Below are positions 6,530 to 14,973 of a stretch of DNA of 26,700 nucleotides, one piece after another. A program made the translations under genes and the position numbers. The notes beneath the pieces were generated by a model that saw only the letters and a list, made by a program, of their open reading frames with translations, searched no databases and was not told the origin of the DNA. The first letter of the stretch is position 1, and each line of letters begins with the position of its first letter. The DNA comes from an uncultured Corynebacterium sp. (GTDB taxonomy: Bacteria > Actinomycetota > Actinomycetes > Mycobacteriales > Mycobacteriaceae): NCBI RefSeq assembly GCF_946223165.1, contig NZ_CAMIBP010000031.1, positions 1 to 26,700 on the forward strand. The letters run 5' to 3'.

Positions 6530-7350
6530 TGTCCAACCCTCAGGCTGGTCTCCCCAACCCAGCCCACTTCCCCAGCTACCGGCCGCCCTCAGAAAAGGAG
6601 GCGCCGGTCTTTGCCGATAGCGCTCACCGCGCACGCTCCGCGGGCGCTTTTGCCACGGGCGCCGACGCCTACGACGATGTCCGGCCCGGCTACCCCGCCG
6701 CAGTCGCCGAGCTCCTCGCGGGTGCTTCTACCGTCCTCGATGTCGGTGCCGGCACCGGAAAGCTCACCGCGGATCTCACCGCTGCCGGCCGCACCGTCGT
6801 GGCCTGCGACCCTTCCCCCGACATGTGCCGGGTCCTGCGATCCAAGCTCGGCGTCCCCGTGTGGCGCGCCACGGCGGAGGCCACCGCGCTTGCCGATGCC
6901 TCCCTCGAGGCCGTTGCCAGCGCCCAGACGTGGCACTGGGTCGATGTTCCGGCTGCCTCCGCCGAGCTCGCCCGCGTCGTCAAGCCCGGCGGCGCGTTGC
7001 TATTGGTGTGGAACACCCTCGACGTGCATGCCGATCCGTGGGTGTTGCGCTTGGCCCGCATCATGCATTCCGGCGATATTCACAAAGAGGGCTTTTACCC
7101 GACGGTCGACGCCCCCTGGCAGCTCACCGCCGAGCGGCGCCTCAGCTGGGCACATACGCTCACACCCGAACAACTGCACGTGCTCATGCACACTCGTTCC
7201 TACTGGCTACGCAACGGCGACGCTATCCACGAGCGCATGACCCACAACCTCAACTGGTATCTCTTCGAGCACATGGGCTTTGCCCCTGGGCAGCCGCTGG
7301 AGATTCCTTACCGCACCGACGCTTTTCTCTACCGCCGCGGCGCTCGCTGA
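6529..7350 (+). CDS. Class I SAM-dependent methyltransferase
   Basis: A 273-aa cytosolic methyltransferase with a Rossmann-fold SAM domain: motif I VLDVGAGTGKLT (69-80), an acidic residue at the end of the second strand (VVACDPS, Asp94), and a post-motif region with QTWHWVDVP and VVKPGGALLLVWN typical of the UbiE/BioC/Tam-like methyltransferases (Methyltransf_11 type). The N-terminal 40 residues are Pro-rich and probably flexible. The methyl acceptor cannot be inferred. The ATG at 6529 is preferred because the SAM-domain homology begins soon after it and a -10 box lies directly upstream; the frame is open further upstream, but that would run into the divergent ABC gene. It is monocistronic, facing dcuB across a strong hairpin. 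Confidence 0.82.
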   Translation: MSNPQAGLPNPAHFPSYRPPSEKEAPVFADSAHRARSAGAFATGADAYDDVRPGYPAAVAELLAGASTVLDVGAGTGKLTADLTAAGRTVVACDPSPDMCRVLRSKLGVPVWRATAEATALADASLEAVASAQTWHWVDVPAASAELARVVKPGGALLLVWNTLDVHADPWVLRLARIMHSGDIHKEGFYPTVDAPWQLTAERRLSWAHTLTPEQLHVLMHTRSYWLRNGDAIHERMTHNLNWYLFEHMGFAPGQPLEIPYRTDAFLYRRGAR

Positions 7351-7408
7351 GTTTCTGCCGCGTTTCGAGAGTTGTGGAGCCGATCCGGGCCGAAACGCGG
7401 CAGATTTT
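7351..7408. terminator. Bidirectional terminator hairpin between convergent genes
   Basis: CTGCCGCGTTTCG (7355-7367) is perfectly inverted at 7391-7403, giving a 13-bp stem (14 with the T-A pair outside) and a 23-nt loop. On the plus strand the stem is followed by ATTTT. It starts directly after the methyltransferase stop, and on the minus strand it lies downstream of dcuB. Confidence 0.65.
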
Positions 7409-7455
7409 CGCAACTGATGAGGAGGTGACGTCGAGAAACACCCGAAAACGTCACA

Positions 7456-7477
7456 CGGCACCCCAACCGGGGTGCCG
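7456..7477 (-). terminator. Hairpin just downstream of dcuB
   Basis: CGGCACCCC (7456-7464) and GGGGTGCCG (7469-7477) form a perfect 9-bp stem with a 4-nt loop, 22 nt past the dcuB stop. On the minus strand the bases after it include GTTTTC, a weak T-run, so it may act together with the larger hairpin at 7351-7408. Confidence 0.5.
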
Positions 7478-7498
7478 GAGCGGCGGGCTGAACCGGCT

Positions 7499-8884
7499 TT
7501 ACAGCAGCACGGATGCGAGCGCGGAGCCCACCACGCACGAGGTGAGCACCGAGATGAAGCCCGGAATGATGAACGAGTGGTTGATGACGTACTTGCCGAT
7601 GTGCGTCGTGCCGGTGCGGTCGAAGCCGATGCAGGCGAGGTCGGAGGGGTACGTCGGCAGGATGAAGTAACCGTAAGCTGCACCGTAGAAGCCGACGATG
7701 ACTGCCGGGTCGATGCCCAGCGACAGTCCAATCGGGGCGATGGCGACGAGAGCCGCTGCCTGCGAGTTAACCAGCTTGGAGACAATGAGCAGCGCGATAG
7801 CGTAAGCCCACGGTGCGGACTGGACCATGCCGCCGAGGACGTTTTCGAGAGCATCGATGTGCGTCTCGAAGAAGGTATCGGCCATCCAAGCAACGCCAAA
7901 GACGGAGAACACCGCGGTCATACCGGCCTTGAACACCGGAGTCGTGGCGATCTTGGAGCTATCTACCTCGCAGAAGAGCAGGATGATGGCGCCGGCCACG
8001 AGCATGACCATCTGAATGACGAGGTTCATGGACAGGGCCTTCATGTCGCCATTGTCGTTGGGGAACGAAGGACGAAGGGCATCGAAAGCGCCGAGGATAA
8101 CCACGATGGCAATAGCAGACAGGAACACGACAACGGAGCGCTTGGCGGACGCCGGGAAGACCTCGTCGAGCAGGGAATGGCCGGAGGCCTGGATGGACTT
8201 GGCGAACTCCGGATCCTTCATGCGCTCCTGGAAGGCCTCGTCCTTGTCGAGGTCCTTGCCGCGGTGCAGCGACCAAAGAGAGGCGAGGATGACGCCGGAC
8301 AGCGACGCTGGGATGGCGACCATGAGAATCTGCGGGATGGAGTAGCTGGTTCCGGTGATGCCGGCGTTCTCAGCGATGATGGAGGCAAGCGAGACGGTGG
8401 CGACGGACACCGGTGAGGCGGTAATACCCATCTGGGCGGATGTGGAAGCCACAGCCATGGGTCGCTCGGGGCGGATGCCCTTCTTCAGCGCGATGTCCTC
8501 GATGATCGGGAACATCGTGTAGACGACGTGACCGGTACCGCAGAGGACGGTGAGGAACCACGTGGTCAGCGGCGCCAGGATGGTGATGCGCTCTGGGTGG
8601 GCGCGGAGGAATCTCTCCGCGAATTGCATCATCACTTCCAGTCCCCTGGCTTGTTGCAGCGTGGCCGCGCAGCCGATGACGGCGATGATGGTCAGCATCA
8701 CGTCCACTGGGGGTTCGCCCGGCTTGAGGCCGAAGACGAAGACCATGATGATGAGTCCGATGCCCGAGATGAGGCCCAGGCCGAGGCCGCCGTAGCGCGT
8801 GCCCAGAAGCAGAGCGCCGAGGATGATGATGACCTGCAAGATGATGGCTAGGCCCGATGTGGGGTCCAGTATGGTGGCGAGCAT
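7499..8884 (-). CDS. dcuB: Anaerobic C4-dicarboxylate transporter, DcuB type
   Basis: A 461-aa inner-membrane carrier of the Dcu family, which exchanges fumarate, malate or aspartate for succinate in anaerobic fumarate respiration. The protein is hydrophobic throughout with about ten or more membrane segments. Stretches such as GTGHVVYT, IRPERPMA, QMGITASPVSVA, HRGKDLDKDEAFQ, NSQAAAL and FILPTYPSDLA match E. coli DcuB more closely than DcuA as I recall them; the usual length is about 446 aa. The start is set at ATG 8882-8884, preceded by AGAAGGG with 8 nt spacing; a frame extension to 8965 has no ribosome site and a hydrophilic N-terminus unlike the family. It is monocistronic, with a hairpin downstream and an unusually long AT-rich upstream region, as expected for a gene controlled by oxygen or dicarboxylates. 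Confidence 0.88.
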   Translation of the reverse strand: MLATILDPTSGLAIILQVIIILGALLLGTRYGGLGLGLISGIGLIIMVFVFGLKPGEPPVDVMLTIIAVIGCAATLQQARGLEVMMQFAERFLRAHPERITILAPLTTWFLTVLCGTGHVVYTMFPIIEDIALKKGIRPERPMAVASTSAQMGITASPVSVATVSLASIIAENAGITGTSYSIPQILMVAIPASLSGVILASLWSLHRGKDLDKDEAFQERMKDPEFAKSIQASGHSLLDEVFPASAKRSVVVFLSAIAIVVILGAFDALRPSFPNDNGDMKALSMNLVIQMVMLVAGAIILLFCEVDSSKIATTPVFKAGMTAVFSVFGVAWMADTFFETHIDALENVLGGMVQSAPWAYAIALLIVSKLVNSQAAALVAIAPIGLSLGIDPAVIVGFYGAAYGYFILPTYPSDLACIGFDRTGTTHIGKYVINHSFIIPGFISVLTSCVVGSALASVLL

Positions 8885-9148
8885 GAAAGCGCCCTTCTGA
8901 GAGTCATTTCCGTGAATTACTTCCCCATCGTATCCATTCGGGCACAACCGGTCATAACCAAACATGCGCGTGAATAATCACAATGAGAAGATGCGGTCAA
9001 CATAGCCGAAAACTGCTATAATCGCAGCATAACGCCCGTACGGTTAGCATTTTTAACGCGCCCCATGTGCATTAATCACTGAATAGTCACTGAAAATTAT
9101 TCTTCTTTGGCGCGTTATGCGAATAATCTAGCCCCCCCCAAAAAAACG
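8885..9148. promoter_or_regulatory. AT-rich regulatory region upstream of dcuB
   Basis: This gene-free stretch is clearly richer in A+T than its surroundings. It holds GTGA-N4-TCAC (minus strand TGTGATTATTCACG, around 8969-8982), resembling a CRP/FNR-family site but with N4 spacing. TTGACC lies on the minus strand (9000-8995) as a candidate -35. There is a plus-strand extended -10, TGCTATAAT (9014-9022). Two direct copies of TCACTGAA sit 11 bp apart (9076-9083, 9087-9094), and a 9-bp inverted pair TAACGCGCC (9054-9062) / GGCGCGTTA (9109-9117) brackets them. I cannot assign the dcuB transcription start with confidence. Confidence 0.55.
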
Positions 9149-9192
9149 CCACCGCCCCTTCCCCGCGCGACATCATGCGGTGGGAAGGGGCG
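9140..9192 (-). terminator. Intrinsic terminator of the parA-to-der operon
   Basis: The 11-bp perfect stem CGCCCCTTCCC (9153-9163) / GGGAAGGGGCG (9182-9192) is followed on the minus strand by six bases and then seven T residues (9146-9140) running into eight G. It begins 27 nt after the der stop, where the operon is expected to end. Confidence 0.8.
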
Positions 9193-9218
9193 ACATCGGC
9201 AAGCGCACGTGCACAACG

Positions 9219-10979
9219 TTAGCGGCGCTTTGTGGCGTCGCGGCGCTCGCGCACGCGAACGGCAATCTTCACGGGCGAGCCATGGAAGCCAAAGCGCTCG
9301 CGGAACTTGCGCTCGAGGTAACGGCGGTAGCCGGCGTCGAGGAATCCCGTGGTGAACAGGACGATCGTCGGCGGCTGAGTATTGGCCTGCGTAGCAAAGA
9401 GCACGCGCGGAAGGCGGTTGTTCTTCATCGGGGGCGGGTTGGCGGCAATGGCCTCGCGCAGCCAGGTATTGAGCTGGCCGGTGGAAATACGGCGATCCCA
9501 GCTCTCCAGCGCCTCGAGCATGGCGGGCTCCAGCTTCTGCAGCGCCCGGCCGGTCTCTGCCGAGATATTGATGCGGGTGACCCACGGCAGGTGCGCAAGC
9601 TGCTCGTCGATCTCCCGATCGAGGTAGTAGCGGCGGTCCTCGGTCATGAGATCCCACTTGTTCATGGCAATAACCAGGGCTTTACCCGACTCGAGAACCA
9701 TGTTGAGGACGCGCTGATCCTGTTCGGAGATCTCCTGCGAGGCATCGATGAGCATGACGCAGACCTCAGCGGCATCGATAACACCGCGCGTGCGCAGGGA
9801 CGCGTAGTACTCGTGGCCCTCCGCATTCTTGACCTTCTTGCGCAGGCCCGCGGTGTCGATGAACTTCCAGAGCTTCTGGTCCAGCTGGACTAGGGAGTCG
9901 ACGGGATCGACGGTGGTGCCAGACTCGTCGTGCACGACGGAGCGCTCCTCGCCCAGGAACTTGTTGAGCAGCGAAGACTTGCCCACGTTGGGCTTGCCCA
10001 CGAGCGCCACGCGGCGCGGGCCCGAGGTGATCGAGGCATGACGCGGGTGCTCCGGGAACAGGCGCAAAATCTCATCCAGGACATCGGCGCCGCCACGGCC
10101 ATGCTGCGCGGAGACCGGCCACGGGTCGCCGAGCCCCAGAGCATAGAACTCCGCCATGTCGGCATACATCTGATCCGAGTCGAACTTGTTCGACACGAGA
10201 ATGACGGGGACCTCAGACTTCTGCAGCTTGTTGGCCATGACGGCGTCGGTCTCCGTGATGCCCACCTGAGTGTCGACGACCATGACGATGACGTCAGCGG
10301 TGGCCATCGCCTGTTCGGCCTGGCGCGCGATGGCGCCGTGGATACCCTTGACGTTGGGATCCCAGCCGCCCGTGTCTTGCACGAAGAAGCGGCGCCCATT
10401 CCACTCGGCCACGTAGGACACGCGGTCGCGGGTGACGCCCGGGTGGTCCTCCACGACGGCCTCGCGGCGCCCCAGGAAGCGGTTGACCAGGGAGGACTTG
10501 CCCACATTCGGGCGGCCGACCACGGCCACGGTGCAGAGGTTTTCCTCCACATGGTTGTCCGCCGTGACGCCAAAGGTGCGGGAGAGCTCCTCCCACTCCT
10601 CCTCGGTCATCGCGGCCGGAACATCGTCCTCGTCGGAGCCTTCAGTATCTTCGTCATCCGCGTCATCCTCGTCATCTCCGTCGTACTCGTCCACGATCAT
10701 CGGATCGTTCGGGTCGTACTCGAAGTCGTCGGCGGCGTCGTCTTCATCGGACGTGCCATAATCGGCCGCGCCGAATTCGGACTCATCAAATCCGATGGGC
10801 AAGCCGTTCTCATCGAAACCGCCGGAGAAGTCGAAATCGAACTCCTCGGCGTCAAAGTCGGACGGGGCCCAGCCGCCATGAGGCGCCTCGACGGTCTCTT
10901 CTTCCAGCTTGCCGTGCGGGTAGAAGAATTGAGTCTCCTGCTCCTCCGGCTGCTGACCGTTGTTCTTATTTGGCGCCAT
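9219..10979 (-). CDS. der: Ribosome-assembly GTPase Der (EngA) with acidic N-terminal extension
   Basis: A 586-aa double GTPase that helps mature the large ribosomal subunit. The first G domain starts near residue 148: P-loop GRPNVGKSS (155-163), DTGGWD (about 202), NKFD (264-267). The second has GKPNVGKSS (328-336), DTAGL (375-379) and NKWD (440-443). The C-terminal KH-like domain runs from about 500 to 586. E. coli Der is about 490 aa; the extra length is an N-terminal segment of about 147 residues that is extremely acidic (many D/E runs between 40 and 120), a known feature of actinobacterial Der. Start ATG 10977-10979 is preceded by GAAGGAG and overlaps the end of cmk by 14 nt, so the two are translationally coupled. 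Last gene of its operon. Confidence 0.95.
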   Translation of the reverse strand: MAPNKNNGQQPEEQETQFFYPHGKLEEETVEAPHGGWAPSDFDAEEFDFDFSGGFDENGLPIGFDESEFGAADYGTSDEDDAADDFEYDPNDPMIVDEYDGDDEDDADDEDTEGSDEDDVPAAMTEEEWEELSRTFGVTADNHVEENLCTVAVVGRPNVGKSSLVNRFLGRREAVVEDHPGVTRDRVSYVAEWNGRRFFVQDTGGWDPNVKGIHGAIARQAEQAMATADVIVMVVDTQVGITETDAVMANKLQKSEVPVILVSNKFDSDQMYADMAEFYALGLGDPWPVSAQHGRGGADVLDEILRLFPEHPRHASITSGPRRVALVGKPNVGKSSLLNKFLGEERSVVHDESGTTVDPVDSLVQLDQKLWKFIDTAGLRKKVKNAEGHEYYASLRTRGVIDAAEVCVMLIDASQEISEQDQRVLNMVLESGKALVIAMNKWDLMTEDRRYYLDREIDEQLAHLPWVTRINISAETGRALQKLEPAMLEALESWDRRISTGQLNTWLREAIAANPPPMKNNRLPRVLFATQANTQPPTIVLFTTGFLDAGYRRYLERKFRERFGFHGSPVKIAVRVRERRDATKRR

Positions 10980-11667
10980 GTGCGGACTCCTTCACGATGT
11001 CGGTGAGGCGCTGCAGGACCTGCTCCAGCGTCATGTCTGAGGTATCGACGATGATGGCATCGTCCGCCGGGCGCAGCGGCGAGGTGGCGCGGGAGGAATC
11101 CGCGGCGTCGCGGCGCTCGACATCGGCAAGCACGGTGTCATAGTCTGACGCGATGCCCGCGGCCATGTTTTGGTCGTAGCGGCGCTGGGCGCGAACCTCA
11201 GCGGACGCGGTCATGTAGACCTTCGCGGGGGCCTCGGTGAGCACGACGGTGCCAATGTCGCGGCCTTCGACGATGGCCCGGTGGGCCTCGGCAGCCAGGC
11301 GGCGCTGCAGGTTAACGAGGTTGTCGCGGACCTCCGGGATGGCGGACACCGCGGAGACGTTGCGCGTCACCTCATCGCCGCGGATCACGGCGGAGACGTC
11401 CTCGCCAGCGAGGAGCACCTGCTTGGAATCCGGATCGTCCGAGACCTCGAGCGGCAGGTTGGCGGTGGCGGCGATGACGGCAGCGGTATCAGCCGGGTCG
11501 ACGCCGGCGCGCAGGACGGCCAGGGTGGCCACGCGGTACATCGCTCCGGTGTCGACGTACTTGGCGTCCAGGTTCTTGGCCAGGGCGCGGCAGGTCGAGG
11601 ACTTGCCGGTACCGGACGGTCCGTCGACGGCCAGGATGAGGCCCTCGTTGGGCATGTTGCTAATCAT
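10966..11667 (-). CDS. cmk: Cytidylate kinase
   Basis: A 233-aa cytosolic kinase that phosphorylates CMP and dCMP with ATP. The P-loop GPSGTGKSS (16-24), the substrate-binding KYVDTGAMYR segment (about 36-45) and VEGRDIGTVV (about 144-153) are characteristic of bacterial Cmk; length is normal. Two nearby starts exist, ATG 11665-11667 and ATG five codons further in; AAGGGA about 10 nt before the first favours it. It begins 15 nt after the rluB stop and overlaps der by 14 nt. The cmk-der pairing is conserved in actinobacteria. Confidence 0.95.
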   Translation of the reverse strand: MISNMPNEGLILAVDGPSGTGKSSTCRALAKNLDAKYVDTGAMYRVATLAVLRAGVDPADTAAVIAATANLPLEVSDDPDSKQVLLAGEDVSAVIRGDEVTRNVSAVSAIPEVRDNLVNLQRRLAAEAHRAIVEGRDIGTVVLTEAPAKVYMTASAEVRAQRRYDQNMAAGIASDYDTVLADVERRDAADSSRATSPLRPADDAIIVDTSDMTLEQVLQRLTDIVKESAHGAK

Positions 11668-11682
11668 GAACGTTCAAATCCC

Positions 11683-12588
11683 TTACATCTCGACGGCGTT
11701 GTAGAGGCTGGTCAGCTCGTTGGAGTTGAGGGCGCGGAACGCGCCCGGAGAGGTCTCACCCAGCGAAATCGTGTGCAGCTTGGTGCGCACGAGGCGCTGC
11801 ACCGGGAAGCCACACTCCTTGAGCATGCGGCGCACGATGTGCTTACGGCCTTCGTGAACCTCGACGCGAATGAGCGAGTAGCCGTTGTTCTTGTCCACGA
11901 TTTGGACAAAGTCGGCCTTCACCGGGCCGTCCTCGAGCTCGATGCCCTCCTTGAGCTGGCGGACGAGCTTGTTGTTGGCCTCGCCCAGCACGGTGGCCAG
12001 GTAGGTCTTCTTGATGCCATACTTCGGGTGCATCAGGCGGTTGGCCAGTTCGCCGTCGTTGGTGAGCAGCAGCAGGCCCTCGGTGTCGGCGTCGAGTCGG
12101 CCGACGTGGAACAGGCGCTGGCCGGCGGCAACGCGGTCAGAAACCAAGTCCCCGACGCACGGGCGCCCCATCTCATCGTGCATGGTGCACTGCAAGCCGC
12201 GCGGCTTGTTGAGGATGAAGTACTGCATCTTCTCGTTGACATTGATGCGCACACCATCGACGCGGATGACGTCCTTGTTGGGGTCAACGCGCACGCCTTG
12301 CTTGATGATGACCTGGCCATTGACCTCGACGCGGCCGGCGTCGATGAGAATTTCTGCGTGGCGGCGGGAGGCTACGCCGGCCTTGGCCAGCACCTTTTGG
12401 AGGCGCTCTCCCCCGGCAGAGTCGCCCTCGACGAGCCAGTCGGCGCCCAGATCGCGGGCGACGGAGTCAGCAGTTGCGGGCTTTTTCTTGACGTGTTGGC
12501 GGCGGGCCGGCTTAGCGTTCGAGACGATCATGTCGCTGTCACGCTTCTTCTTTTCCGGTGTGCCGTCGCGGCGAGCGGGTGGGGTCAC
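11683..12588 (-). CDS. rluB: 23S rRNA pseudouridine synthase, RluB/RsuA family
   Basis: A 301-aa protein that isomerises uridine in rRNA. After a basic, disordered N-terminus (1-58) comes an S4 RNA-binding domain (about 61-107, with ERLQKVLAKAGVASRRHAE) and then the RsuA-type catalytic domain. This has NKPRG (127-131), GRLDADTEGLLLLTNDGEL (163-181) containing the catalytic Asp166, and KKTYLA and EGRKHIVRRM further on. The start is GTG 12586-12588 with AAGGA upstream. A 117-nt gap separates it from scpB, larger than the other gaps in this operon, and contains a small GCCGCA/TGCGGC hairpin (12646-12661). RluB is preferred over RsuA from its place after scpAB, the standard Gram-positive arrangement; which uridine it modifies is inferred only. 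Confidence 0.92.
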   Translation of the reverse strand: MTPPARRDGTPEKKKRDSDMIVSNAKPARRQHVKKKPATADSVARDLGADWLVEGDSAGGERLQKVLAKAGVASRRHAEILIDAGRVEVNGQVIIKQGVRVDPNKDVIRVDGVRINVNEKMQYFILNKPRGLQCTMHDEMGRPCVGDLVSDRVAAGQRLFHVGRLDADTEGLLLLTNDGELANRLMHPKYGIKKTYLATVLGEANNKLVRQLKEGIELEDGPVKADFVQIVDKNNGYSLIRVEVHEGRKHIVRRMLKECGFPVQRLVRTKLHTISLGETSPGAFRALNSNELTSLYNAVEM

Positions 12589-12645
12589 GGTGTCGTGTCC
12601 TTACTGTGTAGATATGAAGTTTCTTAAATGGAAGCCTAGGCGCCT

Positions 12646-12661
12646 GCCGCACGAATGCGGC
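12646..12661 (-). repeat. Small hairpin between scpB and rluB
   Basis: GCCGCA (12646-12651) and TGCGGC (12656-12661) enclose a tetraloop. It lies in the 117-nt gap and has no T-run, so it is more likely an mRNA processing or stability element than a terminator. Confidence 0.35.
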
Positions 12662-12705
12662 GTCCTAACCAGCGCCCCATCCTAGCGCACATCAGGCCCT
12701 TAGGG

Positions 12706-13260
12706 TTAATACTCTTCTTCGATCTGGTCCACGTCCGGCAGCAGCGGGGCGAGATCGGGCAGGCGCTCGAGGCTGTCGATGCCCAGCAGCTCGAGGAGCA
12801 GCTCGGTCGTCTCGTACTGATGTGCTTGTCCCTCGTGCTCGACCTCGCGGATGAGACCGCGCAGGGTCAGGGTGCGCATGACGCCGTCCACGTTAACGCC
12901 GCGCACACCGGCCACTTGGGCGCGGGTGCACGGCTGGCGGTACGCCACGACGGCGAGGGTCTCCAACGCGGCGCGCGAGAGCTTGGTCTGGGAGCCGTCG
13001 AGCAGGAACTCCTCCACGGCATCCGCGTTGTCCTGACGCGTGTAGAGGCGCCAGCCCTCGGCGGTCTCGCGGAGGTCGAACCCAGACCCGCGCTCATCGA
13101 ATTCGCGGGCGATGTTGCGCAACTGATCGCTGACTACCGACGGCTCCGCCTCGAGAGCGCGGGCAAGCTGCTCCACGGAGGCCGGCGTGTCCAAGATCAG
13201 GAGAATAGACTCCAGGCGCGAGCGCAGCTGAGAAATGAGCGGCAGGACGGGTTCTTCCAT
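12706..13260 (-). CDS. scpB: Segregation and condensation protein B
   Basis: A 184-aa winged-helix protein that joins ScpA and SMC in the condensin complex and helps compact and segregate the chromosome. Recognisable ScpB segments are LRSRLESILLILDTPASVEQLA at the N-terminus, the LSRAALETLAVVAYRQPCTRAQV motif in the middle, and RGLIREV followed by YETTELLLELLGI near the end. The start is ATG 13258-13260, 10 nt after the scpA stop; the frame is open upstream, but that would run deep into scpA and read as non-homologous sequence. The ribosome site (AGGGTG) is weak, consistent with coupling to scpA. The C-terminus is rich in acidic residues (DVDQIEEEY). Confidence 0.93.
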   Translation of the reverse strand: MEEPVLPLISQLRSRLESILLILDTPASVEQLARALEAEPSVVSDQLRNIAREFDERGSGFDLRETAEGWRLYTRQDNADAVEEFLLDGSQTKLSRAALETLAVVAYRQPCTRAQVAGVRGVNVDGVMRTLTLRGLIREVEHEGQAHQYETTELLLELLGIDSLERLPDLAPLLPDVDQIEEEY

Positions 13261-13270
13261 GTCACACACC

Positions 13271-14101
13271 CTAGTCCCAGTTGGCTGCTGCGACGACGGC
13301 GGGGTCAACGTCCAGGCCGGTCCAGGCAACGTTGAGCGGGCCGAGCGACTCCTCCTGCGCGGCATCGACAGCGCGGGCCTTGTAGAGCTCCAGCAGCGCG
13401 AGGAAGCGGCCGACAACCTCCATCGAGACCGTGCAGTCGCGGGTGAGCGCGCCGAAGGTCATCCACTGGTCCTTGCCCAGCAGCTTGAGCGTGGCCATGA
13501 TCTTGCCTGCCTGTTCCGGCACGGAGACGGGGACGCCGTGGATATGCCCGGTGCCGACCTCTTCCGGTGGCTTGGGGCGGAAGACGCTCACGGCCAGCTC
13601 GGCGAAGCTGGCCGGAGTGTGCCCCAGCGCCACGGGCGGCAGGAGCTGCGCGAAGTGCTCCTCGATGCCCACCGCGCGCGGGTAGCGTCGCCGCGCCTGG
13701 CGCTGCCACAGGGCGAACTGATCCGCGACCTGCTTGTAGGCCTTGTACTGCAGCAGGCGGGCAAACAACAGGTCCCGGGACTCGAGCAGCTCGAGATCCT
13801 CTAAGTCATCGACCTCGCCGCGCGGCAGCAGCCGGGCAGCCTTGAGATCCAACAGCGTGGCTGCGACAAGCAGGAACTCCGTGGTCTCGTCCAGATCTGC
13901 GGTCTCCCCTAGGGCCCGTGTGTAGGCTACGAACTCGTCGGTCACCTCGGAGAGCGCGACGTCGGTGACGTCCATCTTTTTCGACTGGATGAGCTGCAGG
14001 AGCAGGTCGAAGGGGCCCTCGAAGTTTTTGAGCGCGATCCGAAAACCGGTGATCTCCGGCTGCAACGGATCCACGCCGGCGCCTGCGAAACTCGAACTCA
14101 C
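13271..14101 (-). CDS. scpA: Segregation and condensation protein A (kleisin)
   Basis: A 276-aa kleisin that bridges the two SMC heads. The N-terminal NFEGPFDLLLQLIQSKKMDVTDVALSEVTDEF block (about 27-58) and LLVAATLLDLKAARLLP (about 77-93) are the signature SMC-neck binding region; the C-terminal winged helix (…TFGALTRDCTVSMEVVGRFLALLELYK) binds the SMC head. The start is GTG 14099-14101, which overlaps the parA stop as GTGA, so the genes are translationally coupled. Length is typical for actinobacteria. Confidence 0.94.
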   Translation of the reverse strand: MSSSFAGAGVDPLQPEITGFRIALKNFEGPFDLLLQLIQSKKMDVTDVALSEVTDEFVAYTRALGETADLDETTEFLLVAATLLDLKAARLLPRGEVDDLEDLELLESRDLLFARLLQYKAYKQVADQFALWQRQARRRYPRAVGIEEHFAQLLPPVALGHTPASFAELAVSVFRPKPPEEVGTGHIHGVPVSVPEQAGKIMATLKLLGKDQWMTFGALTRDCTVSMEVVGRFLALLELYKARAVDAAQEESLGPLNVAWTGLDVDPAVVAAANWD

Positions 14102-14973
14102 GTGCCCGATGTGCGCTCGATGACCTCACGCGCCAAATCGCGGTACTGCTTCGCCGCCTGTGAGCTGGGGGCCCACGTGGTAATGGCCTCGCCCGCCACG
14201 GAGGTCTCCGGGAAGCGGACGGTACGAGTGATGACGGTGTCGAAGACCTTCTCGCCGAAGTAGTCCACCACGCGTGACATGACCTCGCGCGCGTGCTTCG
14301 TGCGGCGGTCATACATCGTCACGAGGATGCCCAGGGTCTCGAGATCGAAGTTGATGCGCTCTGAAACCTTCTCCACGGTGTCGGTGAGCAGCGCCAGGCC
14401 GCGCAGGGAGAAGAACTCGCACTCCATCGGGATAATGACGCCGTCCGAGCACGCGAGCGCGTTGACGGTGAGCAGGCCCAGGGACGGCTGGCAGTCGATG
14501 ATAATGAAATCGTAATCACGGCGTACCGGCCGCAGCGCGCGTGCGAGCGTGTGCTCGCGGCCCACCTCGTTGACCAGCTGGATTTCCGCCGCCGAGAGAT
14601 CGATATTCGCGGGAACCATGTCGAGGCCCGAGATGCCCGTGGGCTTAATGGCGGAGTGAATGGAGACCTGGTTATCCAGCATGACGTCGTAGATCGTGTC
14701 CTCGATCTCATCGTGCGTGAGCCCCAGTCCGGCGCTCAGCGCGCCCTGCGGGTCGAGGTCAACGAGGAGCACTTTGCGTCCCAGCTCGGCCAGGCACGCG
14801 CCCAGGTTGATGGTGGAGGTTGTCTTGCCCACGCCACCTTTCTGGTTGCACATGGAGATGATGGTGGCCGGGCCATGGCTATCCAGCGGCGCCGGCTCCG
14901 GAATCTCCCGCAGCGGGCGACCCGTGAGGCCTACGTTCGCAGCCTCGAAGAGCCCCTCTTCGCTCATAGTCAT
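14098..14973 (-). CDS. ParA-family ATPase (PldP-like division/segregation protein)
   Basis: A 291-aa Walker-type ATPase. The deviant Walker A is KGGVGKTT (45-52), preceded by CNQ. VDLDPQG (71-77) and FIIIDCQPSLG (about 156-166) complete the ParA/MinD nucleotide site. It is not next to parB, so it is probably not the chromosomal ParA of the parAB locus. Its place between xerD and scpAB matches the orphan ParA-like protein PldP of C. glutamicum, which affects division-site placement. The start is either ATG 14971-14973 or ATG two codons downstream; the AGTAGG upstream suits the second slightly better by spacing. It is the first gene of the parA-scpA-scpB-rluB-cmk-der operon, with a 190-bp upstream gap. 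Confidence 0.9.
   Translation of the reverse strand: MTMSEEGLFEAANVGLTGRPLREIPEPAPLDSHGPATIISMCNQKGGVGKTTSTINLGACLAELGRKVLLVDLDPQGALSAGLGLTHDEIEDTIYDVMLDNQVSIHSAIKPTGISGLDMVPANIDLSAAEIQLVNEVGREHTLARALRPVRRDYDFIIIDCQPSLGLLTVNALACSDGVIIPMECEFFSLRGLALLTDTVEKVSERINFDLETLGILVTMYDRRTKHAREVMSRVVDYFGEKVFDTVITRTVRFPETSVAGEAITTWAPSSQAAKQYRDLAREVIERTSGT

Noticed and set aside
11170..12627. A 485-codon plus-strand open frame across cmk and rluB
   Set aside because: It is the high-GC antisense shadow of two genes with complete catalytic motifs; its His/Val/Gly/Asp-rich translation is typical of such shadows.
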